Source: Sediminicola sp040566555
GTDB lineage: Bacteria > Bacteroidota > Bacteroidia > Flavobacteriales > Flavobacteriaceae
Length of the DNA stretch: 64,000 nt
Direction of reading: 5' to 3'
NCBI RefSeq assembly: GCF_040566555.1
Contig: NZ_JBEWYP010000001.1
Coordinates: 372,001-436,000 of the forward strand
In this document: positions 43,297 through 52,263 of the stretch, piece after piece
How the letters are laid out: each line of letters starts with the position of its first letter
Position numbering within the stretch: position 1 is the first letter of the stretch
Notes under the pieces: generated by a model
Seen by the model: the letters and a program-made list of their open reading frames with translations, nothing else
What the model was told of the DNA's origin: nothing
Databases searched by the model: none
Position numbers and translations under genes: made by a program

Positions 43297-44244
43297 TTAT
43301 AACAAACCTCTCCCTACTTTTTTAAGTTTTCCTTCGGCTTTGTATTCCTTCACAAGGTTATCCAATATGCCATTTATAAAGATACTACTCTTTGGTGTTG
43401 AGTATTCCTTGGCAATTTCCAAATACTCATTAATTGTAACTCTTTCTGGAATGGAAGGAAAATTCAACAATTCACAAATAGCCATTTTTAGAAGGATTGC
43501 ATCTACATCAGCGATACGATCTTTATCCCAATTAGGTGTTTTTCCCTCTATCTCCTTTACTAAAACCTCATTGTTCAACAAGGTCTTCACCAATAATTTT
43601 TTAGCGAATTCTAGATCGTCCTCATCCTGCACCAATTGTGGCAAGAAATAGGTGTTGGTCTTATCGGCTGTCACCTTCTTTAATTGTTTAAGAATAAAGG
43701 TATTTACAATCGGAATATCATCTACCCATGTAAGTTTATCATCCTCAAAATGATCATAGATTTTCTCGTTGGGCGCAATTACATTCCTAAAAAGATCAAT
43801 AACCAGTTCTTTGTCCGCTTGATAGGAACTAGATGGGATCGACATATACTTTTGGTAGGATTCGCTGGCAACTATTTCTCGATAGATTATTTTAACGTAC
43901 TCTTCGTTCAAATACCAGTTGTTGAGTTTTCTACGTTCCAATTCTTCTTTTAAGGGACCGTTGTTCGCCAATTGAAGCATAAGTTCATTGTTTACGAACT
44001 TTTCCTTATTGGGATATTCATCCGAAGCATTGGCCATGTATTTTTTAGAGGATAATTTCACTTGCTCCTTTGCCATCTGCTGAACCTCTATTAGAAGGCC
44101 CAAAGACAACAGGTATAGTGAATACATGTTTTCAATACTCACTCTTAAAAACTTTTCCTGTTTTTCCAATGAATCACTGTGTGATTGTGTCAAGGCATAG
44201 ATACCTTGCATCACTTTAACCCTGATATGCCTTCTTGTGAGCAT
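43297..44244 (-). CDS. nusB: Transcription antitermination factor NusB
   Basis: Component of the rRNA antitermination complex, pairing with NusE/S10. The 315-residue protein is about twice the length of the E. coli protein. It starts LTRRHIRVKVMQGIYALTQS, typical of NusB, while the RNA-binding core with DKDRIADVDAILLKMAICELLNFPSIPERVTINEYLEIAKEYSTPKSSIFINGILDNL lies at the C-terminus. The insert of about 150 residues is usual in Bacteroidota. Promoter TATTTTTG at 44287-44294 in the region divergent from the ABC gene. Confidence 0.95.
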   Translation of the reverse strand: MLTRRHIRVKVMQGIYALTQSHSDSLEKQEKFLRVSIENMYSLYLLSLGLLIEVQQMAKEQVKLSSKKYMANASDEYPNKEKFVNNELMLQLANNGPLKEELERRKLNNWYLNEEYVKIIYREIVASESYQKYMSIPSSSYQADKELVIDLFRNVIAPNEKIYDHFEDDKLTWVDDIPIVNTFILKQLKKVTADKTNTYFLPQLVQDEDDLEFAKKLLVKTLLNNEVLVKEIEGKTPNWDKDRIADVDAILLKMAICELLNFPSIPERVTINEYLEIAKEYSTPKSSIFINGILDNLVKEYKAEGKLKKVGRGLL

Positions 44245-44286
44245 TTTTAAAGAACTTTAGCTAAGATTAATTAAACTTTTACGGCG

Positions 44287-44294
44287 CAAAAATA
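44287..44294 (-). promoter_or_regulatory. nusB promoter, -7 element
   Basis: TATTTTTG on the minus strand, 42 nt upstream of the nusB start. Confidence 0.45.
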
Positions 44295-44352
44295 GTATTA
44301 TATTTCCATTCCCACCTAGATGAAACCGCATTATCTTATCAGTTTTATAACA

Positions 44353-44381
44353 TTTGGTTTTGCACCAATCACTTATCTTTG
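44353..44381 (+). promoter_or_regulatory. ABC exporter promoter
   Basis: TTTG at 44353-44356, 17-nt spacer, TATCTTTG at 44374-44381; both match the Bacteroidota consensus, 42 nt before the ATG. Confidence 0.7.
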
Positions 44382-44423
44382 CGAACTGTTACCAAAACAT
44401 AGCCTATTACAGAGGCCAACTAC

Positions 44424-46181
44424 ATGAAAGAACTTAAATATATTAATAAGTATTTTAAAAAATACTGGGGCAAACTGGTTTTAGGAATCATCATTACCAT
44501 CATTGCCCGAATTTTTTCATTGGTAATGCCCCCATATGTAAATAAGTCGATCAAGGCCATGGAGGACTACCTCACCGGGGACCATAGCAATTTGGAGTTA
44601 GTGAAAGGTGAATTGCTGCAATACATTCTTATCATTATAGGCGCTGCACTGCTTTCGGGCTTTTTTACCTTTTTAATGAGGCAGACCATTATCAATATTT
44701 CAAGGTATATTGAATACGATTTGAAAAATGAAGTATACGACCACTATCAATATTTAAATCTAAGCTTTTATAAGAAAAATAGAACGGGCGATTTGATGAA
44801 CCGTATCAGTGAAGATGTTACTCAGGTTAGGATGTATGCCGGACCTGCCATTATGTATGGTATTCAGACCCTGACGCTATTCGCTTGTTTATTGCCCATA
44901 ATGTTCATAAAAGCACCCACAATTGCCTTTTATACGTTATTACCCTTACCTATCTTATCTATCCTTATCTATAATATCAGTAAGATCATTCACAAAAAAA
45001 GCACCATAGTACAGCAATATTTATCCACCTTATCCACCTTTACCCAAGAGTCTTTCTCAGGGATTACGGTAATCAAAGCATATGGCTTGGAGCCTCAGAT
45101 AAGTAAGGAATTAGTAGGCTTGGCCAATGAAGGAAAAGACAAAAGCATGGATCTGGCGAAAGTCAATGCCTGGTTTTTTCCACTAATGATTCTGCTTATT
45201 GGGATCAGTAATATATTCGTGATTTATATTGGGGGAAAACAATACATTAATGGGGAGATAGAATCTATGGGAATTATAGCAGAGTTCATCATATACGTGA
45301 ACATGCTCACCTGGCCCGTGGCAGTTGTGGGATGGTTGACCTCCATAGTCCAGAGTGCCGCAGCTTCCCAGGAACGGATCAATGAATTCTTAAATGTACA
45401 ACCGGACATAAGAAACGAAGTAACAGAGGAAACCCCCATCCAAGGAAAAATAACCTTCAATGATGTTACTTTCACCTATGATGATACCAATATCACAGCT
45501 TTAAAAAATATTTCCTTCACCATTAATAATGGGGAAACTGTAGCTATCATTGGAAAGACAGGATCTGGAAAATCTACCATTTTAGACCTTATCGCAAGAT
45601 TAAGCGATGTTAGCTCTGGTGAAATATTGATAGATGATGTTCCCATTAAGAACTTAAACCTAAATAGCCTCCGTAAAGCCATAGGGGCAGTTCCACAGGA
45701 CGCCTTTCTGTTTTCAGACACCATTAAGAACAATATTAAATTTGGCAAGGAAGACGCCACTGATGAGGAAATAATAGAAGTTGCAAAAAACTCGGTAGTA
45801 CACAAAAACATTATGGGCTTCTCCAAAGCCTACGATACCATCCTTGGAGAAAGGGGCATCACGTTGAGTGGTGGACAAAAACAAAGGGTATCCATCGCCA
45901 GGGCGCTATTAAAAGATCCACAGATCTATTTGTTTGACGACTGCCTGTCCGCGGTGGACACGGAGACCGAAGAAGAAATTTTGAACAATTTAAAAAAAGC
46001 ATCCCGTAACAGGACCACCCTAATAGTGAGCCATAGAGTATCTTCTGCAAAGAATGCCGATAAAATTATTGTTCTGGAAGATGGGAAGATATTACAGGAG
46101 GGCACACATGATATTCTGATAAGTAAAGACGGTTACTACAAAGAGCTATACCACAACCAGCTATCGGAGAAAGAAAACTAG
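44424..46181 (+). CDS. ABC exporter half-transporter (MdlB/MsbA-like)
   Basis: A 585-residue membrane-ATPase fusion: six helices in residues 1-320 and an ATP-binding domain at about 340-585. Walker A is GKTGSGKST (377-385), the Q-loop lies in VPQDAFLF and the signature LSGGQ is at 481-485. Walker B is LFDDCLSAVD (504-512), in which Asp506 stands where the catalytic Glu usually is. That substitution is normal in the degenerate site of heterodimeric exporters (TM287/288, BmrCD), yet no partner gene is adjacent. The H-loop His in VSHRVSS is kept. Export substrate unknown; likely lipid or drug. Confidence 0.93.
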   Translation: MKELKYINKYFKKYWGKLVLGIIITIIARIFSLVMPPYVNKSIKAMEDYLTGDHSNLELVKGELLQYILIIIGAALLSGFFTFLMRQTIINISRYIEYDLKNEVYDHYQYLNLSFYKKNRTGDLMNRISEDVTQVRMYAGPAIMYGIQTLTLFACLLPIMFIKAPTIAFYTLLPLPILSILIYNISKIIHKKSTIVQQYLSTLSTFTQESFSGITVIKAYGLEPQISKELVGLANEGKDKSMDLAKVNAWFFPLMILLIGISNIFVIYIGGKQYINGEIESMGIIAEFIIYVNMLTWPVAVVGWLTSIVQSAAASQERINEFLNVQPDIRNEVTEETPIQGKITFNDVTFTYDDTNITALKNISFTINNGETVAIIGKTGSGKSTILDLIARLSDVSSGEILIDDVPIKNLNLNSLRKAIGAVPQDAFLFSDTIKNNIKFGKEDATDEEIIEVAKNSVVHKNIMGFSKAYDTILGERGITLSGGQKQRVSIARALLKDPQIYLFDDCLSAVDTETEEEILNNLKKASRNRTTLIVSHRVSSAKNADKIIVLEDGKILQEGTHDILISKDGYYKELYHNQLSEKEN

Positions 46182-46185
46182 AAAA

Positions 46186-46263
46186 ATGTTGTTAGTGTTG
46201 CTTTTTTTTTTCATTTTTGATGGACTAACAAGTTATTGGGTAACTAGACACTACAAGAAATGA
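46186..46263 (+). CDS. Candidate 25-residue membrane microprotein
   Basis: Short frame between the ABC exporter stop (46181) and the PUR gene. It starts at ATG 46186, only 4 nt after the exporter stop, and its TGA overlaps the PUR ATG (ATGA, 46260-46263). The peptide opens MLLVLLFFFIFDG, one hydrophobic segment, and ends in a basic tail (TRHYKK). The tight spacing on both sides is typical of translational coupling. It may be real or a chance run of T-rich codons; conservation is needed. Confidence 0.4.
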   Translation: MLLVLLFFFIFDGLTSYWVTRHYKK

Positions 46264-46631
46264 GCGAAAAAGATTTAATGGATCAAGAAGAGATATATTC
46301 CAAAGTTTTAAGAGCAGGCAGGAGAACTTATTTTTTCGATGTTAGAAGCACGAAGGCAGGTGATTATTATTTGACAATTACTGAGAGTAAGAAATTTACA
46401 CATGACGATGGATCGTTCCATTATAAAAAGCACAAAATTTACTTGTATAAAGAAGATTTCACCGCTTTTAAGGAAATCTTGGAAGAAATGATGTCATACA
46501 TAGTGGATGAAAAAGGCCTTGAGGTAATTTCTGAAAGACACCAAAAAGATTTCAAAAAAGAAGAACAGGATACAGATAACGTAGAAACCCCTTTGGATAA
46601 TTTCACCGATGTGGATTTTGATGATATATAG
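46260..46631 (+). CDS. PUR-alpha-like DNA/RNA-binding protein (DUF3276)
   Basis: A 123-residue bacterial PUR-domain protein, a small nucleic-acid-binding fold with beta-beta-beta-beta-alpha repeats. Segments are VLRAGRRTYFFDVRSTKAGDYYLTITESKKF, FHYKKHKIYLYKEDFTAFKEILEEMMSYI, then an acidic tail ending DVDFDDI. It is a Bacteroidota marker family; crystal structures of relatives show single-stranded nucleic-acid binding. Its ATG overlaps the candidate microprotein stop. Confidence 0.93.
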   Translation: MSEKDLMDQEEIYSKVLRAGRRTYFFDVRSTKAGDYYLTITESKKFTHDDGSFHYKKHKIYLYKEDFTAFKEILEEMMSYIVDEKGLEVISERHQKDFKKEEQDTDNVETPLDNFTDVDFDDI

Positions 46632-46656
46632 TATCTTTTTTTCTTAAATAAAACTT

Positions 46657-46690
46657 AACGGTCCTTATTTCTAAGGACCGTTTTTTATTT
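46657..46690 (+). terminator. Intrinsic terminator after the PUR gene
   Basis: AACGGTCCTTA / TAAGGACCGTT hairpin, 4-nt loop, followed by a T-run. Confidence 0.92.
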
Positions 46691-46719
46691 TTAACAACTG
46701 ACTAATTCAAAACCTGAAA

Positions 46720-49239
46720 ATGAAAAAACTATTACTCCTTCTTTTCGTGGGTCTTATTCAATTTACTACGGCCCAAGAATCTCTAGACCTCAACTATTAT
46801 TTACCCCAGAACATCTCATATGATCCAAGTATTCCAAAACCTGCAGATGTAATAGGCCATGAAGTTGGAGAATGGCATGTAACCCATGACAAGCTTATGT
46901 TCTATATGCAGACTTTGGCCAAGGCCAGTGACCGCATCACCATTGAAAATAGAGGGGAAACCTATGAGGGCAGACCAATATTATTACTTACGGTAACCTC
47001 CCCAAAAAATCACGCCAATTTAGAACAGATCAGAAAGGATCATATTGCGCTTACCGATAACAATGGCAACACTGCCGCATTGGACAATATGCCCATTGTG
47101 GTGTACCAAGGCTTCTCTATCCACGGGAATGAACCTAGTGGCGCCAATGCCGGACTTGCCTATGCCTATTATTTGGCAGCTGCACAAGGGCCAGCTATTG
47201 AAGAATTATTAGAACAAGAGATCATATTGATGGATCCTTCTTTTAATCCTGACGGGTTGCAACGTTTTGCCTATTGGGCGAATACCAATAAGAGCAAAAA
47301 CTTGAATCCCGATGGGAACGAAAGGGAATACCACGAAGTTTGGCCTGGAGGGCGTACCAACCACTACTGGTTTGATATGAACAGGGATTGGTTGCCTGTA
47401 CAACTGCCAGAGAGTCGCGCACGTATAGAATCATTTCATAAATGGATGCCGAATATCCTTACGGACCATCATGAAATGGGAACGAACTCTTCCTTTTTCT
47501 TTCAACCGGGGGAGCCTACACGGGTTCACCCATTGACACCAAAAATCAACCAAGAACTTACCGCAGAGATTGGATCATACCATGCAAAGGCCCTGGATAA
47601 CATAGGATCATTATACTACTCGGAAGAGAATTACGACGATTACTATTACGGGAAAGGCTCTACCTACCCCGATGTTCAGGGAAGTATAGGCATATTATTT
47701 GAACAGGGAAGCTCTAGAGGACATATCCAAGAAAGTGAAAATGGTTTATTGACCTTTCCATTCACCATTCGCAATCAATTTACCACTGCCCTATCAACCA
47801 TTGAGGCAGCCAAAAATATGCGAACTAAAATTCTTTCCTATCAAAGGGACTTTTATAAGGATACCAGAGCAAATGCTGCAAGAAGCAAAACCAAGGCGAT
47901 TGTTTTTGGCGATAGTAAGGATGCCAATAAAACTTGGCATTTGGCAGAAATCCTAAACAGACAGAAAATAAAATTCCATGAGTTGTCCAGCGATGCGAGC
48001 ATCAATGGAATTTCTTACAAAAAAGGAAACAGCTATGTTATTCCAATGGATCAAAAGAATAATAGACTGATACAAGCAATGTTTGAAAAACGTACGAGTT
48101 TTACGGACAGTCTGTTCTATGATATATCAGGATGGACCTTTCCCATGGCTTTTAATGTAGATTATTCTGAATTGGGATCTCTAAGCAATGCCGGTCCCGA
48201 AATCACCGATTTTAAACCTTTATCGGGTGGTACTGATGCAATGAGCAACTACGCCTATTTGTTCGAGTGGCACGAATACTATACCCCCAAAGCGCTAAAT
48301 ACCATCTTAAACAAAGGCATCAGGGCTAAAGTAGCCAAATCCCCTTTTACCTTGGAAGGGAAGCAATACGATTACGGAACCATTTTGGTGCCAGTTCAAA
48401 ATCAAGAAATGGACGCGAAGGCTTTATATGCCTTTTTGGACCAAGTAGCCAAAGAAAGTAGAATCAAAATAACCGGAGTGGGCACAGGTCTAACCAAGGG
48501 TATTGATTTGGGAAGCAACGACTTTGATCCTATCAAGAAGCAAGAAGTGGCCATTTTGGTCGGTAATGGGACCTCGTCCTACGACGCGGGTGAAATATGG
48601 CATTTATTCGATCAGCGTTATGATATGAAAATCACCAAAATTGACACTGATTATTTCAATAGAGCTGATTTGAGTAGATATACTGCCATAATTGTTCCGA
48701 GTTCACGTGGGAGTTTGGATAAAAAAATCGCAGAAAAAATAAAAGGGTGGGTTAATAGCGGTGGTACCGTTATTGGCTATAAAAATAGTGTCGAGTGGTT
48801 CAACAAGAATGAACTTACCAAATTAACCTTTAAAAAAGATACATTGGTGGCCAAAAATATATCATTTGAACAAAGAGAAAAATTCTTTGGGGCCCAGCAA
48901 ACTGGTGGCGCTATTTTCGAAACCAGATTGGATCGCTCCCACCCAATTAATTTTGGCTATAAAAATAACACCTTACCCATGTTCAGGGACACCAATATTT
49001 ATATAGAACCTTCGAAGGACAGTTACAAAAATCCCATACAATACACGAACAACCCTTTGTTGAGTGGCTATGTATCCGAAGAAAACTTAAAGCTACTTAA
49101 AAATAGTGTACCCTTTCAGGTAGATAGAATGGGAAGAGGAAGAGTCATTGTGTTTACGGACAATACCAATTTTAGGGCATTTTGGTATGGAACCAATAAG
49201 TTACTGATGAATGCCATTTTCTTTGGCCAGAGCATGTAA
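46720..49239 (+). CDS. Secreted M14-family zinc metallocarboxypeptidase
   Basis: An 839-residue protein with a signal peptide (1-18, FTTAQ). The M14 catalytic domain (about 45-360) contains SIHGNEPSG (His and Glu zinc ligands), MDPSFNPDG, FDMNRDWLPVQLPE (substrate Arg region), TDHHEMG (third ligand His) and GILFEQGSSRG (catalytic Glu). About 470 more residues form a C-terminal region of beta-rich and GATase-like character (VAILVGNGTSSYDAGEIWHLFDQRYD, YTAIIVPSSRG). This long architecture is common in marine flavobacteria. Likely extracellular or periplasmic protein degradation. Confidence 0.93.
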   Translation: MKKLLLLLFVGLIQFTTAQESLDLNYYLPQNISYDPSIPKPADVIGHEVGEWHVTHDKLMFYMQTLAKASDRITIENRGETYEGRPILLLTVTSPKNHANLEQIRKDHIALTDNNGNTAALDNMPIVVYQGFSIHGNEPSGANAGLAYAYYLAAAQGPAIEELLEQEIILMDPSFNPDGLQRFAYWANTNKSKNLNPDGNEREYHEVWPGGRTNHYWFDMNRDWLPVQLPESRARIESFHKWMPNILTDHHEMGTNSSFFFQPGEPTRVHPLTPKINQELTAEIGSYHAKALDNIGSLYYSEENYDDYYYGKGSTYPDVQGSIGILFEQGSSRGHIQESENGLLTFPFTIRNQFTTALSTIEAAKNMRTKILSYQRDFYKDTRANAARSKTKAIVFGDSKDANKTWHLAEILNRQKIKFHELSSDASINGISYKKGNSYVIPMDQKNNRLIQAMFEKRTSFTDSLFYDISGWTFPMAFNVDYSELGSLSNAGPEITDFKPLSGGTDAMSNYAYLFEWHEYYTPKALNTILNKGIRAKVAKSPFTLEGKQYDYGTILVPVQNQEMDAKALYAFLDQVAKESRIKITGVGTGLTKGIDLGSNDFDPIKKQEVAILVGNGTSSYDAGEIWHLFDQRYDMKITKIDTDYFNRADLSRYTAIIVPSSRGSLDKKIAEKIKGWVNSGGTVIGYKNSVEWFNKNELTKLTFKKDTLVAKNISFEQREKFFGAQQTGGAIFETRLDRSHPINFGYKNNTLPMFRDTNIYIEPSKDSYKNPIQYTNNPLLSGYVSEENLKLLKNSVPFQVDRMGRGRVIVFTDNTNFRAFWYGTNKLLMNAIFFGQSM

Positions 49240-49260
49240 CTAAATACTTTTATAAGCTAT

Positions 49261-49303
49261 AAAGCATCCACCAAAGTTATTTACACTTAGTGGATGCTTT
49301 TTT
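49261..49303. terminator. Bidirectional intrinsic terminator
   Basis: AAAGCATCCAC / GTGGATGCTTT with an 18-nt loop, between the M14 gene and the convergent tRNA-binding gene. Confidence 0.85.
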
Positions 49304-49304
49304 A

Positions 49305-49643
49305 TTAAGATACTTTAAGTCCGTTAGGAACACCGCTTCCCGGCTGCAATAAGATTACATCTTCTCCTTCTACAGCTCCCAACACCAAGCATTCGCTCAT
49401 AAAATTTGCAATCTGCTTTTTGGGAAAATTGATCACGGCAACAATTTGACGCCCCAAGAGATCACTCTTCTGATATCGTTTGGTTATCTGGGCCGACGTC
49501 TTTTTAACCCCTAGTTCCTTTCCAAAATCTATGTGTAATTGATAGGCCGGCTTTCTTGCCTCTGGAAAATCTAGTACTTCCAAAATAGTTCCTACCCTCA
49601 TATCCACTTTTGTGAATTCGGGCCAGGTAAGCGTTTCGTTCAT
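49305..49643 (-). CDS. tRNA-binding domain protein, CsaA-like
   Basis: A 112-residue OB-fold protein of the CsaA/EMAPII-type. It starts LTWPEFTKVDMRVGTILEVLDFPEARKPAYQLHIDFG and has KKTSAQITKRYQKSDLLGRQIVAVINFPKKQIANFMSECLVLG followed by VILLQPGSGVPNG. CsaA is an export-related chaperone in Bacillus and is structurally a tRNA-binding dimer. Its start overlaps the upstream gene by four bases (ATGA). Confidence 0.93.
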   Translation of the reverse strand: MNETLTWPEFTKVDMRVGTILEVLDFPEARKPAYQLHIDFGKELGVKKTSAQITKRYQKSDLLGRQIVAVINFPKKQIANFMSECLVLGAVEGEDVILLQPGSGVPNGLKVS

Positions 49644-49945
49644 CCTTTTAATTTTAATTTTTGCATCATCTCATCAGAGATATTGCCAGAATAGGCCCCA
49701 TAGGCGTCCAAAAGTAATCCTTTTTCGCCATGGGAAGTTTCAATAACGTATAGTATCATATTATCATCGGGGTTACTCTCTCCCTCAAAACGATAATATT
49801 TAACCACGTTCAAATCCGAGGCAGGATGAATTTTTTTCTTGTTCTTGTTCTCAATGCCCGCATTACACAGATTAAAATCTTCGGTATAACCTTCTTTTTG
49901 CAGGGCACTAATAGCTTCAGATAACGATGTGTATGACCTATCCAT
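49640..49945 (-). CDS. Small uncharacterised flavobacterial protein
   Basis: A 101-residue cytosolic protein. The segment LSEAISALQKEGYTEDFNLCNAGIEN, then a KKIHPASDLNVVKYYRFEGESNPDDNMILYVIETSHGEKGLLLDAYGAYSGNIS core, occurs in a widespread family often labelled phosphoribosylpyrophosphate synthetase. The chain is far too short for that enzyme and has no PRPP-binding motif, so I leave it unassigned. It is translationally coupled to the CsaA-like gene. Confidence 0.78.
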   Translation of the reverse strand: MDRSYTSLSEAISALQKEGYTEDFNLCNAGIENKNKKKIHPASDLNVVKYYRFEGESNPDDNMILYVIETSHGEKGLLLDAYGAYSGNISDEMMQKLKLKG

Positions 49946-50050
49946 GACCTTCTATTTTTGAGATACTATAAATTACTACTTGTTTGGGTAAAAACCAACA
50001 TTTTTTTAGAAGACTTTCTTCTTGAAAAAGAAATTATTAACGCTCTTGGA

Positions 50051-50081
50051 TTGGATTAAAATTCAATTTCTTGTAACTTTA
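50051..50081 (+). promoter_or_regulatory. Promoter of the thioredoxin-like gene
   Basis: TTG at 50051-50053, 20-nt spacer, TAACTTTA at 50074-50081 (one base from TAnnTTTG), 36 nt before the ATG. Confidence 0.5.
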
Positions 50082-50117
50082 AACTTACAGTGACTTGAAC
50101 CTATTTAAAAGATTACC

Positions 50118-50675
50118 ATGTCCAATACACCTAGTAACATGCTGCCTTTGGGTACACTTGCCCCCTCCTTTTCTCTTTTGGATACCACATCCCAGGAAAA
50201 AATGGACCTTGCCGAATTAAAAGGTGAAAAAGGCACTTTGATTATGTTTATCTGTAATCATTGTCCTTTTGTGATCCATGTCATAAAAACAGTGAGCAAG
50301 TTAGCCGAAGAATACCAGAAAAAGGGTATTAAAACCATAGCCATATCCAGTAATGATATTATAAATTACCCGCAGGATGCACCGGGTCTTATGACAAAAT
50401 TTGCGAAAAGATTCGATTTTTCCTTTCCCTATCTCTATGACGAAACGCAAGAGGTAGCAAAGGCCTACCAAGCGGCATGCACCCCCGATTTCTATTTGTT
50501 CGATGAAAATTTGGAACTGGTTTATAGGGGACAAATGGATGATTCACGTCCGGGCAATGGAATTCCGGTAACCGGAAAAGACCTTCAAAACGCTATGGAT
50601 CAATTATTGGGAGGCGAGAAAATTTCATCCCTTCAAAAACCAAGTATGGGCTGCAACATCAAATGGAAATCCTAG
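50118..50675 (+). CDS. Thioredoxin-fold AhpC/TSA-like redox protein
   Basis: A 185-residue cytosolic thioredoxin-like protein. It begins MLPLGTLAPSFSLLD and has FICNHCPFVIHVIKTV with the pair Cys46-Asn-His-Cys49. The ACTPDFYLFDENLELVYRGQMDDSRPGNG segment provides the cis-Pro loop and a third conserved Cys. This CNHC group is common in bacteria (thioredoxin family protein/redoxin) and is presumably a thiol oxidoreductase or peroxidase, but its partner is unknown. Confidence 0.9.
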   Translation: MSNTPSNMLPLGTLAPSFSLLDTTSQEKMDLAELKGEKGTLIMFICNHCPFVIHVIKTVSKLAEEYQKKGIKTIAISSNDIINYPQDAPGLMTKFAKRFDFSFPYLYDETQEVAKAYQAACTPDFYLFDENLELVYRGQMDDSRPGNGIPVTGKDLQNAMDQLLGGEKISSLQKPSMGCNIKWKS

Positions 50676-50695
50676 TCCATAAGCTTAAACACACA

Positions 50696-51241
50696 TTACC
50701 TCCAGCCCTCACGTTTAATTAGATTTTCTATATGTGCCAAATGGTGGCTGCCATGCCAAGCGTATTTTCCTATATTCTGGGCCACTGTTACGGGCATATT
50801 CCCATCCGGATGAATATATACCCTTTCTAGATCTGCCGGAGATAATCCCTTGAGCATATAAACCAACTTGCCATGTAGGGCCTTCATATAATCCAATGAT
50901 AGACCAATAGGTCCTGTCTGGGCATCAAAAAGTGCGGACCAATCCTTTTCCTGATAGGCTTTAATTAAAGGTCTTTCTTCAGTCAATGCCCATTTAAAAC
51001 GCGTATAACTATGGTGGTGGCTGTCCGCAATATGATGGATCAACTGTCGAAGAGTCCATCCTTCAGGACGATATGGTGTTTCCAATTGTTGATCCGATAG
51101 ATCCTTTACCAAATTCTCTAAACGCATGGGCAAGTGTTCCAAGATGGATATCCATTCCTTAATATGTTCCTCAGTAATAATATCAGGCAATGCCATATGC
51201 CCTATTGGGTAACGCAATTGCTCCATGTCCAATTCTTCCAT
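50696..51241 (-). CDS. YfiT/BstA-type DinB metal-binding transferase
   Basis: A 181-residue four-helix DinB/YfiT protein. Metal-binding histidines are visible in RQLIHHIADSHHHSYTRFKWAL and the C-terminal HGSHHLAHIENLI. Members act as thiol-S-transferases (bacillithiol transferase BstA in Bacillus) or as putative metal-dependent hydrolases; the thiol cofactor in this organism is unknown. PEGWTLRQLI is the standard family signature. Convergent with the preceding gene, with no clear hairpin in the 20-nt gap. Confidence 0.88.
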   Translation of the reverse strand: MEELDMEQLRYPIGHMALPDIITEEHIKEWISILEHLPMRLENLVKDLSDQQLETPYRPEGWTLRQLIHHIADSHHHSYTRFKWALTEERPLIKAYQEKDWSALFDAQTGPIGLSLDYMKALHGKLVYMLKGLSPADLERVYIHPDGNMPVTVAQNIGKYAWHGSHHLAHIENLIKREGWR

Positions 51242-51334
51242 AATTTAAAAATAAAGAAACTTATTGTAAAAAGGAATCATAGAAATAACAAATGTTGGCT
51301 GTAAAATTTAATACTATTTTAACCCATATAATGA

Positions 51335-51363
51335 TTGGAATACCGAGTAATCTACTAATTTTA
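51335..51363 (+). promoter_or_regulatory. Peroxiredoxin promoter
   Basis: TTG at 51335-51337, 18-nt spacer, TAATTTTA at 51356-51363. The ACTAATTTTA...GGGTA stretch recurs upstream of the cupin gene. Confidence 0.5.
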
Positions 51364-51394
51364 TAGGGTAATATTAACTTTAAAAATAAATCAT

Positions 51395-52033
51395 ATGGCA
51401 ACTATACGATTAGGAGATATCGCACCAGATTTTACGGCGGACAGTTCGCAGGGAATGATAAATCTATACGACTATTTAGGTGATGGATGGGGAATTCTTT
51501 TCTCCCATCCGGCTGACTTCACCCCTGTTTGTACCACTGAATTAGGCACGGCCTCCAAGTTTAAGGAGGAATTTGATAAACGGAATGTGAAAATGTTGGC
51601 CCTAAGTGTTGATGGCACGGAGTCCCATGCCGAATGGATCAAGGACATCAATGAGGTCCAGAAAACCACTGTCAACTTCCCAATTATAGCCGATGAGGAC
51701 AAAAAGGTTTCCAAGCTATATGATATGATCCATCCAAATGCGGACGACAATTTAACCGTAAGGTCGGTATATATAATTGCCCCGGATAAAACTGTAAAAT
51801 TAATGATTACCTACCCTGCATCAACTGGAAGAAATTTCCATGAACTTTTACGTGTCATAGATTCCTTGCAGCTTACAGCCTACCATAAAGTAGCCACCCC
51901 GGCAAATTGGGAGCATGGTGATGATGTGGTGGTCAGCCCTTCAATAACAACGGCAGATGCTGTAAATATATTCCCAAAAGGCGTAGTGGAGGTCAAACCT
52001 TACTTAAGGATGACCCCTCAGCCTAATATTTAA
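51395..52033 (+). CDS. 1-Cys peroxiredoxin, Prx6 type
   Basis: A 212-residue peroxidase of the Prx6 subfamily. The peroxidatic Cys46 lies in FSHPADFTPVCTTELG, with the catalytic Thr and downstream Arg (LTVRSVYIIAPD). The C-terminal extension characteristic of Prx6 (residues about 165-212, NWEHGDDVVVSPSITTADAVNIFPKGVVEVKPYLRMT) is present. Reduces peroxides, usually with a separate thiol donor. Terminated at 52097-52130. Confidence 0.96.
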   Translation: MATIRLGDIAPDFTADSSQGMINLYDYLGDGWGILFSHPADFTPVCTTELGTASKFKEEFDKRNVKMLALSVDGTESHAEWIKDINEVQKTTVNFPIIADEDKKVSKLYDMIHPNADDNLTVRSVYIIAPDKTVKLMITYPASTGRNFHELLRVIDSLQLTAYHKVATPANWEHGDDVVVSPSITTADAVNIFPKGVVEVKPYLRMTPQPNI

Positions 52034-52096
52034 AAGTACCAAGCCTTTTTTGTCTGGATATTTTCCAAGTTTAGATAGGCACAAAGCAAATATGCT

Positions 52097-52130
52097 ACCT
52101 CCTAATTAGATTAGATTAGGAGGTTTTTTT
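52097..52130 (+). terminator. Intrinsic terminator after the peroxiredoxin gene
   Basis: ACCTCCTAAT / ATTAGGAGGT around an 8-nt loop, then a seven-base T-run. Confidence 0.9.
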
Positions 52131-52235
52131 ATGATCTGCATGATCGTTTCGCAAATTCTTCAAATGCCTATTGTCAAAAAATCATAAATACCTGTTTACT
52201 ATACAATTAGAATATAATATCATACAATTATCAGG

Positions 52236-52263
52236 TTTGATATTCAATAATGCACTAATTTTA
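52236..52263 (+). promoter_or_regulatory. Cupin gene promoter
   Basis: TTTG at 52236-52239, 16-nt spacer, TAATTTTA at 52256-52263, followed by GGGTA, as in the peroxiredoxin promoter. Confidence 0.45.

Noticed and set aside
49640..49945. Phosphoribosylpyrophosphate synthetase
   Set aside because: This label circulates for the family, but the 101-residue chain is far too short and shows no PRPP motif.
52131..52190. 18-codon frame opening ATGATCTGC
   Set aside because: Too short, just after a terminator, no hydrophobic or conserved pattern and no paralogue.
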